Assembly (NCBI GenBank): GCA_963707835.1
Contig: CAVPRI010000001.1
Location: 62,001 to 126,000 of the forward strand
Length of the DNA stretch: 64,000 nucleotides
Source of the DNA: Bog-473 sp963707835
GTDB lineage: Bacteria; Actinomycetota; Acidimicrobiia; Acidimicrobiales; RAAP-2
Reading direction: 5' to 3'
The position numbers and the translations under genes were made by a program. The stretch's first letter is position 1. The number at the start of each line of letters is the position of its first letter. Below the pieces are notes generated by a model. The model made no database searches. It saw only the letters and a list, made by a program, of their open reading frames with translations, and was not told the origin of the DNA. Of the stretch, positions 16,807 through 24,807 are shown piece after piece.

Positions 16807-18108
16807 TCAGTGCCGTCCGAGCCCGTCGGCCACCTTGCGCAGAGCGGGCCGGAAGTCGGGGTGCGCCAGGTCGACCAGCAGGTGGGCGCGCTCGCGCACG
16901 GTGCGCCCGGTCAGGTCGGCCGCGCCGTGCTCGGTGACCACCACGCCGGTGTGGTGTCGAGGTGTCGAGACGACCGAACCCTCGGGGAGCAGCCCGGTGA
17001 TCCGCGAGACGACCTCACCGCCCCGCTCGGCCGTCGAACGGAAGCAGATGAGCGAGTGCGCGTCGGGGTGCATCTCGGCACCGGCCACGAAGTCCTCGTG
17101 CCCCCCGACCCCCGAGATCTGGCGGCCCTCGATGCTGTCGGCCACCACCTGCCCGTAGAGGTCGACCGACAGCGCGCCATTGATGGAGATCAGGTTGGCG
17201 TTGCGCGCGATGACCGTCGGGTCGTTGACCGTCTCGACCGGCACGAACGCCACGTCGTCGTTACGGTCCAGCCACTCGTAGAGCTCCGCCGACCCCAGGG
17301 CGAAGGTGGTGACCGACACGCCGTCGAACACACCCTTGGCGTCGTTTGTCACCTTCCCGGCCTGATGGAGCCGCATCAGTCCGGTGGTGAACATCTCCGA
17401 GTGCACGCCGAAGCCGCCGAGCGATCCCTTGGCCAGCACGGTGGCCACGATGTTGGGAATGGCACCGATGCCGGTCTGCAGAGTCGAGCCCCGGTGCACG
17501 TAGGCCAGCGCCTGACGCGCGATGGCCTCGTCGATCGCGTCGGCCGGTGGCTCGGTCAGGACGAACGGCGGGGCATCCGCCTCGACCAGGACATCAACCA
17601 GACCGAGCGGGATCGTGTTGTCGAATTGCGGCGGCAGACTGGAGGTCCACGGCAGCCCGGGGTTGACCTCCACGATCAGGAGCCGGTCGGGGTCGCGACC
17701 GGCCCGGAGCAGCTCGTCCCGAGTGGCGCCCACGTGGAGGGCCAGGTTGACCCGGTCGCCGTCGGGCGGCGCGGCCTGGACCACCATCACGCGCGGCGCG
17801 AAGGCAGCCAGGATCGGTGCCATCTGGCGGAACCCGCCGGGGACGAGCTCGACGTGGTGACCCATGGAGAGCAGGAGGCGTTCCGCCGGACCGAAGAACC
17901 CGCAGCGGTAGGTGACACCGGACTTGGTGAACACGTCGTAGAGGTTCAGGCAGAGGGCGCCACCGAGCTGCAGGTCTTCCCAGTCGTGGCGACTTCCCAG
18001 CGCCCTGAGGAACGAGTCCGGGTTCCCCGGACCGAGCCCGAAGCCGATGGAGTCCACCGGTCGGATCAACGACACGGCCTCGGCCAGGGTGCGGTGGGGG
18101 TCGGGCAT
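16807..18108 (-). CDS. acetyl-CoA hydrolase / CoA-transferase family protein
   Basis: 433 residues, the size of the acetyl-CoA hydrolase/4-hydroxybutyrate CoA-transferase family. Visible features are GFGLGPGNPDSFLRAL near the start, QTGIGAIPNIVATVLAKG, and GGFGVHSEMFTTGLMRL, where the HSEM glutamate is the likely CoA-thioester-forming residue. It would transfer CoA from acetyl-CoA to another acid or release acetate. ATG 18108 is chosen because both upstream boxes would otherwise be inside the gene. The regulatory boxes tie it to the pyruvate synthase operon: pyruvate to acetyl-CoA there, acetate here. Confidence 0.85.
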   Translation of the reverse strand: MPDPHRTLAEAVSLIRPVDSIGFGLGPGNPDSFLRALGSRHDWEDLQLGGALCLNLYDVFTKSGVTYRCGFFGPAERLLLSMGHHVELVPGGFRQMAPILAAFAPRVMVVQAAPPDGDRVNLALHVGATRDELLRAGRDPDRLLIVEVNPGLPWTSSLPPQFDNTIPLGLVDVLVEADAPPFVLTEPPADAIDEAIARQALAYVHRGSTLQTGIGAIPNIVATVLAKGSLGGFGVHSEMFTTGLMRLHQAGKVTNDAKGVFDGVSVTTFALGSAELYEWLDRNDDVAFVPVETVNDPTVIARNANLISINGALSVDLYGQVVADSIEGRQISGVGGHEDFVAGAEMHPDAHSLICFRSTAERGGEVVSRITGLLPEGSVVSTPRHHTGVVVTEHGAADLTGRTVRERAHLLVDLAHPDFRPALRKVADGLGRH

Positions 18109-18141
18109 CGGCCCACTCTCCCATCCAGTCGATCCCGCGAC

Positions 18142-18159
18142 CAGGGACTCTGGTCCCTG
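18142..18159. promoter_or_regulatory. perfect palindromic DosR-like box
   Basis: CAGGGACTCTGGTCCCTG has exact 7-bp arms around a TCTG centre and contains the GGGACT-n2-GGTCCC core. It is 34 bases before the acetyl-CoA hydrolase start and in the 274-bp gap shared with the divergent CBS gene. Confidence 0.6.
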
Positions 18160-18181
18160 TTCTCGCCTCCGCACCCAAACG

Positions 18182-18197
18182 ATGACTTTCGGCCCTA
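18182..18197 (+). promoter_or_regulatory. second DosR-like box, acetyl-CoA hydrolase / CBS divergent region
   Basis: ATGACTTTCGGCCCTA, 13 of 16 identical to the best local box. Together with the palindrome 23 bp away it makes a paired site similar to that before porG. Confidence 0.5.
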
Positions 18198-18382
18198 GCT
18201 CGCTCCCGGGACCCTCACCACAATGACGGAGACACCCTCCTCTTCCCAGACAGAGGTGCTTGGAGAATGGCGACCAACCCCCTCGGTCGCCATTTTCCAA
18301 TTCCGGGTCCTGACTGTTCCCGCTACTCTCCGACCCGGACGCCCGCCGTCCTGAGCCGGGCGTCGCCGACAGGGGAGCAACG

Positions 18383-18877
18383 ATGAGCAACCGTTCGTTC
18401 GAAGGCCTCGACGCAACATTGGGCGGCCTGCACCTCCGGCCTCCCACCATGGTGTCGGCCTCCGACACCATGGCCGCCGTGGCGGCCGCCATGGTCTCCG
18501 ACGGTGTCTCGTGCGCCATCCTGAGCGAACCTCCCCTGCGGGTGGTGACCGAGTTCGACCTGACCCGCGCCCTGGCCCGTGGCGGGCGCCCCGAGGACGC
18601 AGTGGCCGACATCGCCTCGGAGAACCCCAACTGGGCTCCTCCCTCGGCCAGCGTCGCCGAGGCCGCCGCGCTGATGGTCAGTCTGGGTATCCGGCACCTG
18701 GTGGTGGTCGACATCTCGGACCGACCGTCGGGCGTCATCTCGATGGCCGAGCTCTTCGACGTCCTGGTTCGCTCCCAGGAGCCCATGGCCCTGTACGCCA
18801 AGTTCGCCGACATCATGCTGCACGGCGGGAGCGAGGTGGCCCACCCGTGGTTCCGCCGGGCGGACGGCCCTACCTGA
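18383..18877 (+). CDS. two-CBS-domain protein
   Basis: 164 residues, almost entirely a CBS pair: first repeat MVSASDTMAAVAAAMVSDGV then VVTEFDLTRALARG, second repeat ASVAEAAALMVSLGIRHLVV then GVISMAELFDVLV. Stand-alone CBS pairs bind adenine nucleotides and act as energy sensors. Rv2626c, one of the most strongly DosR-induced mycobacterial proteins, has this architecture. The ATG has GGGGAG seven bases upstream. The shared DosR-like boxes lie 186-240 bases upstream, which is distant, so direct control in this direction is less certain. Confidence 0.85.
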   Translation: MSNRSFEGLDATLGGLHLRPPTMVSASDTMAAVAAAMVSDGVSCAILSEPPLRVVTEFDLTRALARGGRPEDAVADIASENPNWAPPSASVAEAAALMVSLGIRHLVVVDISDRPSGVISMAELFDVLVRSQEPMALYAKFADIMLHGGSEVAHPWFRRADGPT

Positions 18878-18903
18878 TCACCCTCGGGGTCATCCCTCGA
18901 CGG

Positions 18904-19617
18904 TCACCCCACCGCGCGACCGTCGACCATGCGCACCACGCGGTCGGCGGCGGCGGCCACAGCCTCGTCGTGGGTCACCATGACGATCGTCGTGCCGCGG
19001 TCGCGGCGCAGCCGTCTGAAGAGCGTCATCACGACCTCCACCGACCCACTGTCCAGACTCCCCGTGGGCTCGTCGGCCAACAGGACTGGGGGGTCGTTGG
19101 CCAGCGCACGGGCGATGGCCACGCGCTGGCGTTCCCCGCCTGAGAGCTGCGGAGGACGGCGGCTGCTCAGCCCGCGCAGCCCGACCTCGTCGATCAGCTC
19201 GTCGGCATGGGCAGCACGCCGGCGCATCGGGCGAGCCGAACCGGTCATGGCGATCTCGACGTTCTCGCGCACCGAGAGCCGCGGCAAGAGGTTGTGGAGC
19301 TGGAACACGAGCCCGACCTCCTCCCGGCGGAAGCGACTCGGGTCGCGCAGGTGCACCACGTCGAGGCCGTTGACCCGAATCGTTCCCGAGGTCGGCACGT
19401 CCAGCGCGGCCAGGAGGTGCAAGAGGGTGGACTTCCCACACCCCGAGGGCCCGGTGATGGCCACGAACTCCCCCACGGCGACGGAGAGGTCGACCCCGGC
19501 GAGGGCGCGGATCACGCCTCCGTCGTAGCTCTTGACCACCTGGCGCGCCTCGACCGCGAAGTCGGCGGCCCGGGGGTGGAGCTCGGCCCCGGCCACGTCC
19601 GCGACGCCCTCACTCAC
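18904..19617 (-). CDS. ABC transporter ATP-binding protein (MacB/LolD type)
   Basis: 237 residues. Walker A GPSGCGKSTLLHLLAAL, Q-loop VFQLHNLLP, signature LSGGERQRVAIARAL, Walker B VLLADEPTGSLD and H-loop VMVTHDEAV are all intact. This subtype couples to FtsX-like permeases that work by mechanotransmission (lipoprotein release or efflux). GTG 19617 overlaps the permease stop (19610-19612). Longer in-frame reading upstream is only the other frame of the permease gene. Confidence 0.9.
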   Translation of the reverse strand: MSEGVADVAGAELHPRAADFAVEARQVVKSYDGGVIRALAGVDLSVAVGEFVAITGPSGCGKSTLLHLLAALDVPTSGTIRVNGLDVVHLRDPSRFRREEVGLVFQLHNLLPRLSVRENVEIAMTGSARPMRRRAAHADELIDEVGLRGLSSRRPPQLSGGERQRVAIARALANDPPVLLADEPTGSLDSGSVEVVMTLFRRLRRDRGTTIVMVTHDEAVAAAADRVVRMVDGRAVG

Positions 19618-20729
19618 GGCTGAGCGCCGCCAGTGGGGTGAGGTTGGCTGCCCGCAGCGCCGGGTAGAGCGCACCGAGGACGGCCATCCCCAACCCCGTG
19701 TACAACGCCCGCCAGAACGCCTGCGTGGTGTAGCTGATCTGGAGCACCCCACGAAGCTGCGGGAGGTGCTCGAGCGCCACAGTGGCCGCGAAGGAGAGGA
19801 GCACCCCGAGGATCGAGCCGGCCAGGGCCAACACGATGCCCTCTCCCAACACGAGCCAGACGACACGGGAGCGGGTCCACCCGACGGCGCGGAGCAGGCC
19901 GAACTCTCGGGTGCGCTCGAAGAGGGAGAGCAGCATGGTGTTCCCCACGATCACCGCCCCGATGAGGATGGCCAGCACCGTGCTCCCCGTGGCGGCTGCC
20001 TGCAGGAAGACCAGGTTCCGGTCGGCCCGGCCGAACTGGGAGGCCGTGCGGATGGTGGTCATCTCGGGGTGGTTGGTCGTGATCGCCTTCTCGACCCTGG
20101 AGACGGGCACCCCGGGCACGACGTTGACGAAGATCAGAGTCACCGCACCAGGGACGCGGTTGTAGGTCTGCAAGTCCGTGAGCGGGAACATCCCCCCGAG
20201 GTCGCCGAAGGAGATCCCGGTGGAGTAGATCCCGACCACCGTGTTCGACGTGCCGTTGGCCTCGAAGTGGTCCCCCACATGAAGGCCGAAGTTCTGCGCG
20301 GCGCGCCAGCCGAGCATCATCTCGTGGGTGGCCAACGCGCTCGAAGGGCCGCCCGGCGAGCACGGACACGCCGAACTGCCGCAGCGAGGTCGGCGGAAGG
20401 CCGATCTCGATGAACAGAGGGTTCGCCGCGTCGATGCGCTCGGTCTCGAGGAGCACCCCCACGGCGCTCTTGACGCCCGGAGTGGTCTCGACCTGGTGGA
20501 CCTGGGCCTCGTCGAGGTTGGAGTACAGGATCTCGGACACGCCGTTCTGGGCCACGGTGAAGTCGGCGTGGCCCAGGGTCAGGACGGCAGCCGCCGACTG
20601 CTCGAGGCTGCTGCTCACCACGGTCAGGGTCACCACCGTCATGACGGCTATGCCGATGGCGAAGGCGATGCCGAACGAGCGCGCCTTCTTGAACCAGATG
20701 TTCTCCAGGATCAACCTGATCAGGGGCAT
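19610..20729 (-). CDS. FtsX/MacB-like ABC transporter permease, frameshifted
   Basis: The frame from ATG 20729 encodes an N-terminal helix (FGIAFAIGIAVMTVVTLTVV) and periplasmic domain to about 20342. A second frame continues with ATHEMMLGWRAAQNFG to TGA at 19610. One base too many in the CGCGC run near 20336-20340 joins them into a roughly 372-residue protein of normal FtsX-family layout, with three C-terminal helices (ILIGAVIVGNTMLLSLFERT; VLGEGIVLALAGSILGVLLS; a last helix near ALYTGLGMAVLGALYPALR). It partners the ATPase gene that follows. A DosR-like box lies 44 bases upstream. Sequence error is more likely than loss of function. Confidence 0.82.
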
Positions 20730-20772
20730 GCCGCTTCCCTACCTCGCGGGCGCCCGCAGGCTGCGTGGCGGC

Positions 20773-20788
20773 GGGACCTTCGGCCCTG
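20773..20788. promoter_or_regulatory. DosR-like box, ABC exporter / DUF1918 divergent region
   Basis: GGGACCTTCGGCCCTG sits in a 109-bp gap, 44 bases before the permease start and 51 before the DUF1918 start. It differs from the STAS-gene box only in the last base, so it could serve either direction. Confidence 0.65.
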
Positions 20789-20838
20789 TTGGCGTGCCCA
20801 TGGCAGACCAATGATGGACCAACTCGAAGGGAGGGGTG

Positions 20839-21045
20839 ATGAAGGCCAACGTGGGAGACAGGATCATCATCCGGGGTCGGCACACCGGGCAGCCCATGCG
20901 TGCCTGCCGGGTCGTCGAGGTCCACGGAGGCGAGGGGCCATACCTCGTCCGCTGGGAAGAGAACGAGCACGAGACGCTTTACTTCCCCGGCAGCGACGCC
21001 ACCGTCGAGCACGCGAAGCGACCGGCCAAGCGCTCCGCCCGCTGA
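20839..21045 (+). CDS. DUF1918 small protein (Rv0569-like)
   Basis: 68 residues: KANVGDRIIIRGRHTGQP, then CRVVEVHGGEGPYLVRW and HETLYFPGSDATVEH, the complete single DUF1918 domain. Its beta-rich, basic character has prompted nucleic-acid-binding proposals for relatives. Function is unproven. Rv0569, a DosR-regulon member of M. tuberculosis, belongs to this family. ATG 20839 is preferred over GTG 20836 because AAGGGAGG (20827-20834) is then well spaced. Confidence 0.88.
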   Translation: MKANVGDRIIIRGRHTGQPMRACRVVEVHGGEGPYLVRWEENEHETLYFPGSDATVEHAKRPAKRSAR

Positions 21046-21051
21046 GGGACG

Positions 21052-21417
21052 TCAACCCCGCGAGAGGACCGACTGGGCCGCCTCGATCGCCGCCTTGACG
21101 TCCTGGACCAACTTCTCGACACCCTGCCGTAACGTGCGTGCGTTCTCCGTCGCGTCGTGGCCGGCTTGGCGGAGTTTGCCGTAGGCCGCCAGGCACGCGT
21201 TCTGCGCCACCTCGAGCTGCGAGGTCGCCTGGGCCCGCACGTCGAGCTTGGCCAGGTCCACCTGGACCTTGAGCTCGTCGATCCGTGCCCTCCACGAGTC
21301 CAGGACGCCCGTCATGGATGCCACGACCTGCTCGGTGTCCTCGGGGGCGGCCCCGGCGCCCGCCCGCTCCGAGCCCGACCCGCCGGCTCCCCCCTCGGCT
21401 TCCGCGTTGGCTGCCAT
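21052..21417 (-). CDS. hypothetical coiled-coil protein
   Basis: 121 residues, not recognised as a named family. After a disordered Gly/Ala/Glu-rich start (1-28), residues 29-118 are almost continuous amphipathic helix (SWRARIDELKVQVDLAKLDV, then RQGVEKLVQDVKAAIEAAQS), suggesting a coiled coil. No membrane segment. It follows the Rv2004c-like gene by 59 bases on the same strand, so it may be the last gene of the STAS-kinase transcript. Convergent with the DUF1918 gene across 6 bp. Confidence 0.7.
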   Translation of the reverse strand: MAANAEAEGGAGGSGSERAGAGAAPEDTEQVVASMTGVLDSWRARIDELKVQVDLAKLDVRAQATSQLEVAQNACLAAYGKLRQAGHDATENARTLRQGVEKLVQDVKAAIEAAQSVLSRG

Positions 21418-21476
21418 CGCCCGCTCCTCTCGTCCGCCGGGGCGACATGGGCCCCGGTCTGCTCATCGGCCTTCTC

Positions 21477-22988
21477 TCAGCCTGTCGGGAGCGAGCCCGA
21501 CGGCGTAGGGCCGAACGTCCCGGGAAGGCCGGGCTCGGCCTCGACGAGTCGCAATACGGCACCGACCGCGGCACCGGGCCCGCCGCTCGAGGTGTCGATG
21601 GTCGCCGCCGAGGGCCACGACTCCAGACGGGCCGCCAGGAGATCCCGCACGGCCACGGTGGCCTCGGAGGTGTCGTCGCCGCGCCGGGCGCGCTCGGCGA
21701 TGCGGACCGCCGCCACATCGTCGTCACACGTGCAGCAAACCTCGACCAGCGCGCTCCCCGTCTCCGCCGCCGCCTCTGCGGCGGCGCGGCGCCACCGGCC
21801 CCACACCCATGACGCGTCGAGGACCACCGATCGGCCCAGGGCCAAATGGGCACGGGCCCGGGAAACGAGGTGCTCGTACACCGCAGCCACCGCTTCGGGG
21901 GAGTAGCGGTCGCCACCGGCGATTGCCGCGCTGCGGATCTCGTCGCTGCGCTCGAGCGCCCACCCGGTGGCGGCGGCCAGCCCAGTCGCCAGCGTGCTCT
22001 TCCCCGCACCGGGGAGCCCACCGACCAGGACGAGCACGGGCCGGGCCCGGCGTAGGTGGCGCAAGGCCAGCGCATGCAACGCACGCGCCGAGTCCGCTGC
22101 GTCCGCCCTGCCCTGGACCGACTGCTCGGCCCGCAGGCACGCCACCTTCGTGCGCACGTAGGCCCGCTCGGCCACGTAGAGATGGAGCAGCGAGGCCGGG
22201 ATCGGCGTGCCGGATCGCGCCTCGTACTCGCTCACGAACCGGGTGGCGAGGTCGGCTCGACCGAGACGCTCGAGGTCCATGGCTAAGAAGGCCACGTCCG
22301 AGCACACGTCGCCGAACCGGAGCTCGTCGGAGAATTCGAGGCAGTCGAGGATGCGGACACCGTCGTCGAGGCAGAAGATGTCCTCGGCCTGGAGGTCGCC
22401 GTGGCCGTCGCATGCCCGACCCTCGGCCACCCGCACCTCGAGCAGCTCGCGGTGATGGCCCAGCCACTGATCGACCAGCTGGCGGATCTGCCCGTCAGCC
22501 ACCGGATCGAGCACCGAGCCGACGAAGCGGTCCACCTCGGCGAAGTTCTGCTGCCATTCGCGCCCGATCGCCTCGGGAGCGGCCGAGGCTGCGATGGCGT
22601 CAGACCGCAGGGCCGACGCGTGGAATGCGGCCACCGCCGTGGCAACCTGCTCGATCCAGCCGGCGACATCGCCGCCCGACCGGACCAGCGCCGCCAGCCG
22701 CCGATCCTCGGGCAGGGCCCGCATGACGACGAGATGATCGATCGGTTCCCCGTCCATCACGACGTCGGCGACGCCGAGGTAGACGTCAGGGGCCAGCCGT
22801 CGATTCAGCTCCACCTCGCGGTGGCAATCGGTGCGGCGTGCCTCGCGGTCGGTGAAGTCGACAAAACCGAAATGGACCGGTTTGCGCAGCTTGTACACGC
22901 GGTCGCCCAGGAAGACGAGCACCGAGACGTGCGTCTCGACCATCCGGGTCCGCTGCCCCCCCTCTCGGTGATCCGTCACCCGCGGCAT
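21477..22988 (-). CDS. fused aminoglycoside-phosphotransferase-like and AAA P-loop protein (Rv2004c-like)
   Basis: 503 residues in two domains. The first (about 20-300) is APH/kinase-like: VYKLRKPVHFGFVDF, the catalytic loop HGDLQAEDI (196-204) and the metal Asp215 in ILDCLEFSDELRFGD. The second (about 318-480) has a Walker A GGLPGAGKST (323-332) and a zeta-toxin/AAA_33-like layout with LGRSVVLDASWVW. This two-domain order and length match Rv2004c, a DosR-regulon gene of M. tuberculosis of unknown substrate. Start ATG 22988 lies 2 bases after the STAS stop, so the two are cotranscribed. Confidence 0.85.
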   Translation of the reverse strand: MPRVTDHREGGQRTRMVETHVSVLVFLGDRVYKLRKPVHFGFVDFTDREARRTDCHREVELNRRLAPDVYLGVADVVMDGEPIDHLVVMRALPEDRRLAALVRSGGDVAGWIEQVATAVAAFHASALRSDAIAASAAPEAIGREWQQNFAEVDRFVGSVLDPVADGQIRQLVDQWLGHHRELLEVRVAEGRACDGHGDLQAEDIFCLDDGVRILDCLEFSDELRFGDVCSDVAFLAMDLERLGRADLATRFVSEYEARSGTPIPASLLHLYVAERAYVRTKVACLRAEQSVQGRADAADSARALHALALRHLRRARPVLVLVGGLPGAGKSTLATGLAAATGWALERSDEIRSAAIAGGDRYSPEAVAAVYEHLVSRARAHLALGRSVVLDASWVWGRWRRAAAEAAAETGSALVEVCCTCDDDVAAVRIAERARRGDDTSEATVAVRDLLAARLESWPSAATIDTSSGGPGAAVGAVLRLVEAEPGLPGTFGPTPSGSLPTG

Positions 22989-22990
22989 GG

Positions 22991-23344
22991 CTAGAACATG
23001 GTGACAGGGTCCACGCGGCAGCGCCCGCCGGCCGCATGGACCAGCGCCCCGACGTCGTGGAGCACGGCACCGCCGCCGGCCTCGATCTGCAGGTGCGTCA
23101 CGTCGAGCACGAACTCTCTCTGCCCCTCAGCCATGCAGTCCTCGACGACGCGCGCCACGTTGGCCCCGGTTGCGCCGTCGAGCACTCCCGCGAGCCGGAT
23201 GGCGACCACGGTCGGCCTCGTGTCGATCCACATCTCGAGGGTCACATCGTCCCGCCAGACCCCGTCGACCAGCCGTCGCCCGGGATCGGGTGCCACCTGG
23301 GGGCCCCCACCGTGTACGGGCTTCGTGTCTTGGGCCACGTTCAC
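22991..23344 (-). CDS. STAS-domain protein
   Basis: 117 residues from GTG 23344. A STAS/anti-anti-sigma-like fold is suggested by TRPTVVAIRLAGVLDGATGA (strand, loop, helix), EFVLDVTHLQIEAGGGAVLH and a final GGRCRVDP strand. The classic phospho-acceptor position reads EAGGGAVL with no Ser or Thr, so partner switching by phosphorylation is doubtful. GAGGGGGG lies about 10 bases before the GTG. An in-frame start at 23488 would place the boxes within the gene and adds a non-conserved N-terminus. Operon with the downstream Rv2004c-like gene. Confidence 0.7.
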   Translation of the reverse strand: MNVAQDTKPVHGGGPQVAPDPGRRLVDGVWRDDVTLEMWIDTRPTVVAIRLAGVLDGATGANVARVVEDCMAEGQREFVLDVTHLQIEAGGGAVLHDVGALVHAAGGRCRVDPVTMF

Positions 23345-23411
23345 TCCGGACTTCGCCCCCCTCGGACCTGCCGGCGTTCCGGCGTCGGCAGGTCGATTGT
23401 CACGGTGGCGC

Positions 23412-23438
23412 GGGGACCAAAGTAGGGCCGAAGGTCCC
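23412..23438 (-). promoter_or_regulatory. overlapping pair of DosR-like boxes upstream of STAS gene
   Basis: Read toward the STAS gene, GGGACCTTCGGCCCTA (23423-23438) is the best-scoring copy in the window. It runs straight into CTTTGGTCCCC (23412-23422), a second half-site of the type seen before porG. The pair begins 68 bases before GTG 23344, and 110 bases before the plus-strand small gene. Confidence 0.7.
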
Positions 23439-23548
23439 GGCCCCGCTTGTGACATCCGACCCTGCCGCGACTGCTTCCTCGGGCACACACTGAGGTCACC
23501 CCGAGGTGGGTACGGACACCACGACGAACGTGAGGAAGGGAGGCAAAC

Positions 23549-23692
23549 GTGAAGAGCTCACGGTACCGGAGGCGGCGGCGTCGAGATCACGATGCGACCG
23601 TGCTGCCCTCCTATCTGCTGCCCCCGCCGCTCTCCGAGGTCGTCTTCGACCCCTCGCTGCGTCGAGCGGGTGAGGCGGCATGCGTCGGCTAA
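23549..23692 (+). CDS. possible 47-residue Arg-rich small protein
   Basis: A short frame from GTG 23549 to TAA 23692, preceded by GGGAGG at 23538-23543, five bases away. It starts MKSSRYRRRRRR, then has a hydrophobic Pro-rich middle (VLPSYLLPPPLSEVVF). No family recognised. The strong ribosome site and the location downstream of the box pair argue for a real gene. The absence of known relatives and the small size argue against. Confidence 0.4.
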   Translation: MKSSRYRRRRRRDHDATVLPSYLLPPPLSEVVFDPSLRRAGEAACVG

Positions 23693-23705
23693 GAGCCGCG
23701 GACGA

Positions 23706-24035
23706 ATGGTGACGTCCATGTACGCCCAACTCCTCACGGCGGCTCTCCGACAGAACACGCATGTCGCAGAGAGCGATGCAGAGCGCCAATTGGCCCTCGA
23801 ACAGCTGCGGCAGTGTCGCTACCAACTCGAGGAGGAGGTGCCCCCGGCTCTGGAGTTCGACACCGTTGCCATCGTGCTGGCGCGCCAGGTCCGCTACGAC
23901 GCCGCGCTGCTCCGCCTGGCCCAGCTCGTGGGGATCGAGACGGGCCCGAGCCGTTTCGACCGGCCCGGGCCCGAGCGAGCCCGGCTCGAACACGCGCTCT
24001 TGGACCTCGGGTTCGACCCCGCGCCGACTCGCTGA
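23706..24035 (+). CDS. hypothetical helical protein
   Basis: 109 residues from ATG 23706, 13 bases after the small Arg-rich frame. Not recognised. It is helical and Glu/Gln/Leu-rich (ERQLALEQLRQCRYQLEEEV, then FDTVAIVLARQVRYDAALLR), with a single Cys and no membrane segment. The ribosome site is weak. ATG 23718 (MYAQLL) is an alternative start. Convergent with the DosR-type regulator gene, 23 bases apart. Dormancy-related function would be guilt by association only. Confidence 0.55.
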   Translation: MVTSMYAQLLTAALRQNTHVAESDAERQLALEQLRQCRYQLEEEVPPALEFDTVAIVLARQVRYDAALLRLAQLVGIETGPSRFDRPGPERARLEHALLDLGFDPAPTR

Positions 24036-24058
24036 ACCGTGGCGCGCCTCGGGGTCCC

Positions 24059-24730
24059 TCAGGTCCCGCTGGCGTCCGAGCGCTCATCGTGCGACGCCCG
24101 CTCGTCGAGTCGAGCCGCGAACGTGGCCGCCTGGGTGCGTCGCTCCATGCCCAGTTTGGCCAGGAGATTGGAGACGTAGTTCTTGACCGTCTTCTCGGCC
24201 AGGAAGAGAGTCTCGGCTATCTGACGGTTCGTGCACCCCTGGGCGATGAGATCAAGGATCCGCCGTTCCTGAGGCGTGAGCCTGGCCAGCCGGGCATCGA
24301 CGGCGGGCCCGTCGCGCAGACGGGCCAGGACACGCTCGGTGAGCGCGGGGTCGAGCAGCGACTGCCCGTCACCGGCACGGCGTATGGCGTCGAGCAGGTC
24401 CACGGTCCCCACCTGCTTGAGCACGTACCCGGCCGCACCGGCCATGACCGAGGCCATCAGGGCCTCGTCGTCGGCGTAGGAGGTCAGCATGAGACAGGCG
24501 ATCTCCGGATGCGCGGCACGCACCTCGCGGCACACCTCGACGCCGCTCCCGTCGGGCAGCCGGACGTCGAGGATGGCGACGTGGGGCTTGGTCGGGGGGA
24601 TCCTGGCCAGGGCCTCTTCGACCGTCCCCGCCTCGCCGACCACCACGATGTCCTCCGAGGACTCAAGAAGCGACCTGATGCCACGACGCACGACTTCGTG
24701 GTCGTCGAGGAGGAAGACTCCCAAGCTCAC
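24059..24730 (-). CDS. devR: DosR/DevR-type NarL-family response regulator
   Basis: 223 residues, very close in length and pattern to mycobacterial DosR (217). Receiver domain: LLDDHEVVRRG with acidic residues 9-10, phospho-acceptor Asp55 in AILDVRLPDGSGVEVC, Thr83 in LMLTSYADDEA and Lys105 in GYVLKQ. LuxR-type helix-turn-helix: LTPQERRILDLIAQGCTNRQ, then AEKTVKNYVSNLLAKLGMER (179-198), nearly the DosR recognition helix, with Lys180, Lys183 and Asn184 at the DNA-contact positions. GTG 24730 gives the standard N-terminus. It is transcribed away from the sensor kinase gene rather than in one operon with it. It is the obvious candidate to bind the boxes listed here. Confidence 0.9.
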   Translation of the reverse strand: MSLGVFLLDDHEVVRRGIRSLLESSEDIVVVGEAGTVEEALARIPPTKPHVAILDVRLPDGSGVEVCREVRAAHPEIACLMLTSYADDEALMASVMAGAAGYVLKQVGTVDLLDAIRRAGDGQSLLDPALTERVLARLRDGPAVDARLARLTPQERRILDLIAQGCTNRQIAETLFLAEKTVKNYVSNLLAKLGMERRTQAATFAARLDERASHDERSDASGT

Positions 24731-24807
24731 GGCGCCATCCTGCCACCTCGGTCTGCCCGGGAGCGACCGGGAACGATCCGGTCCACACAGGGGTAGGCTC
24801 CCAAACG

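Noticed and set aside
24731..24807. Search for an autoregulatory box between the regulator and kinase genes
   Set aside because: Only weak GGGA/GGTCC fragments are present; nothing reaches the similarity of the other sites.
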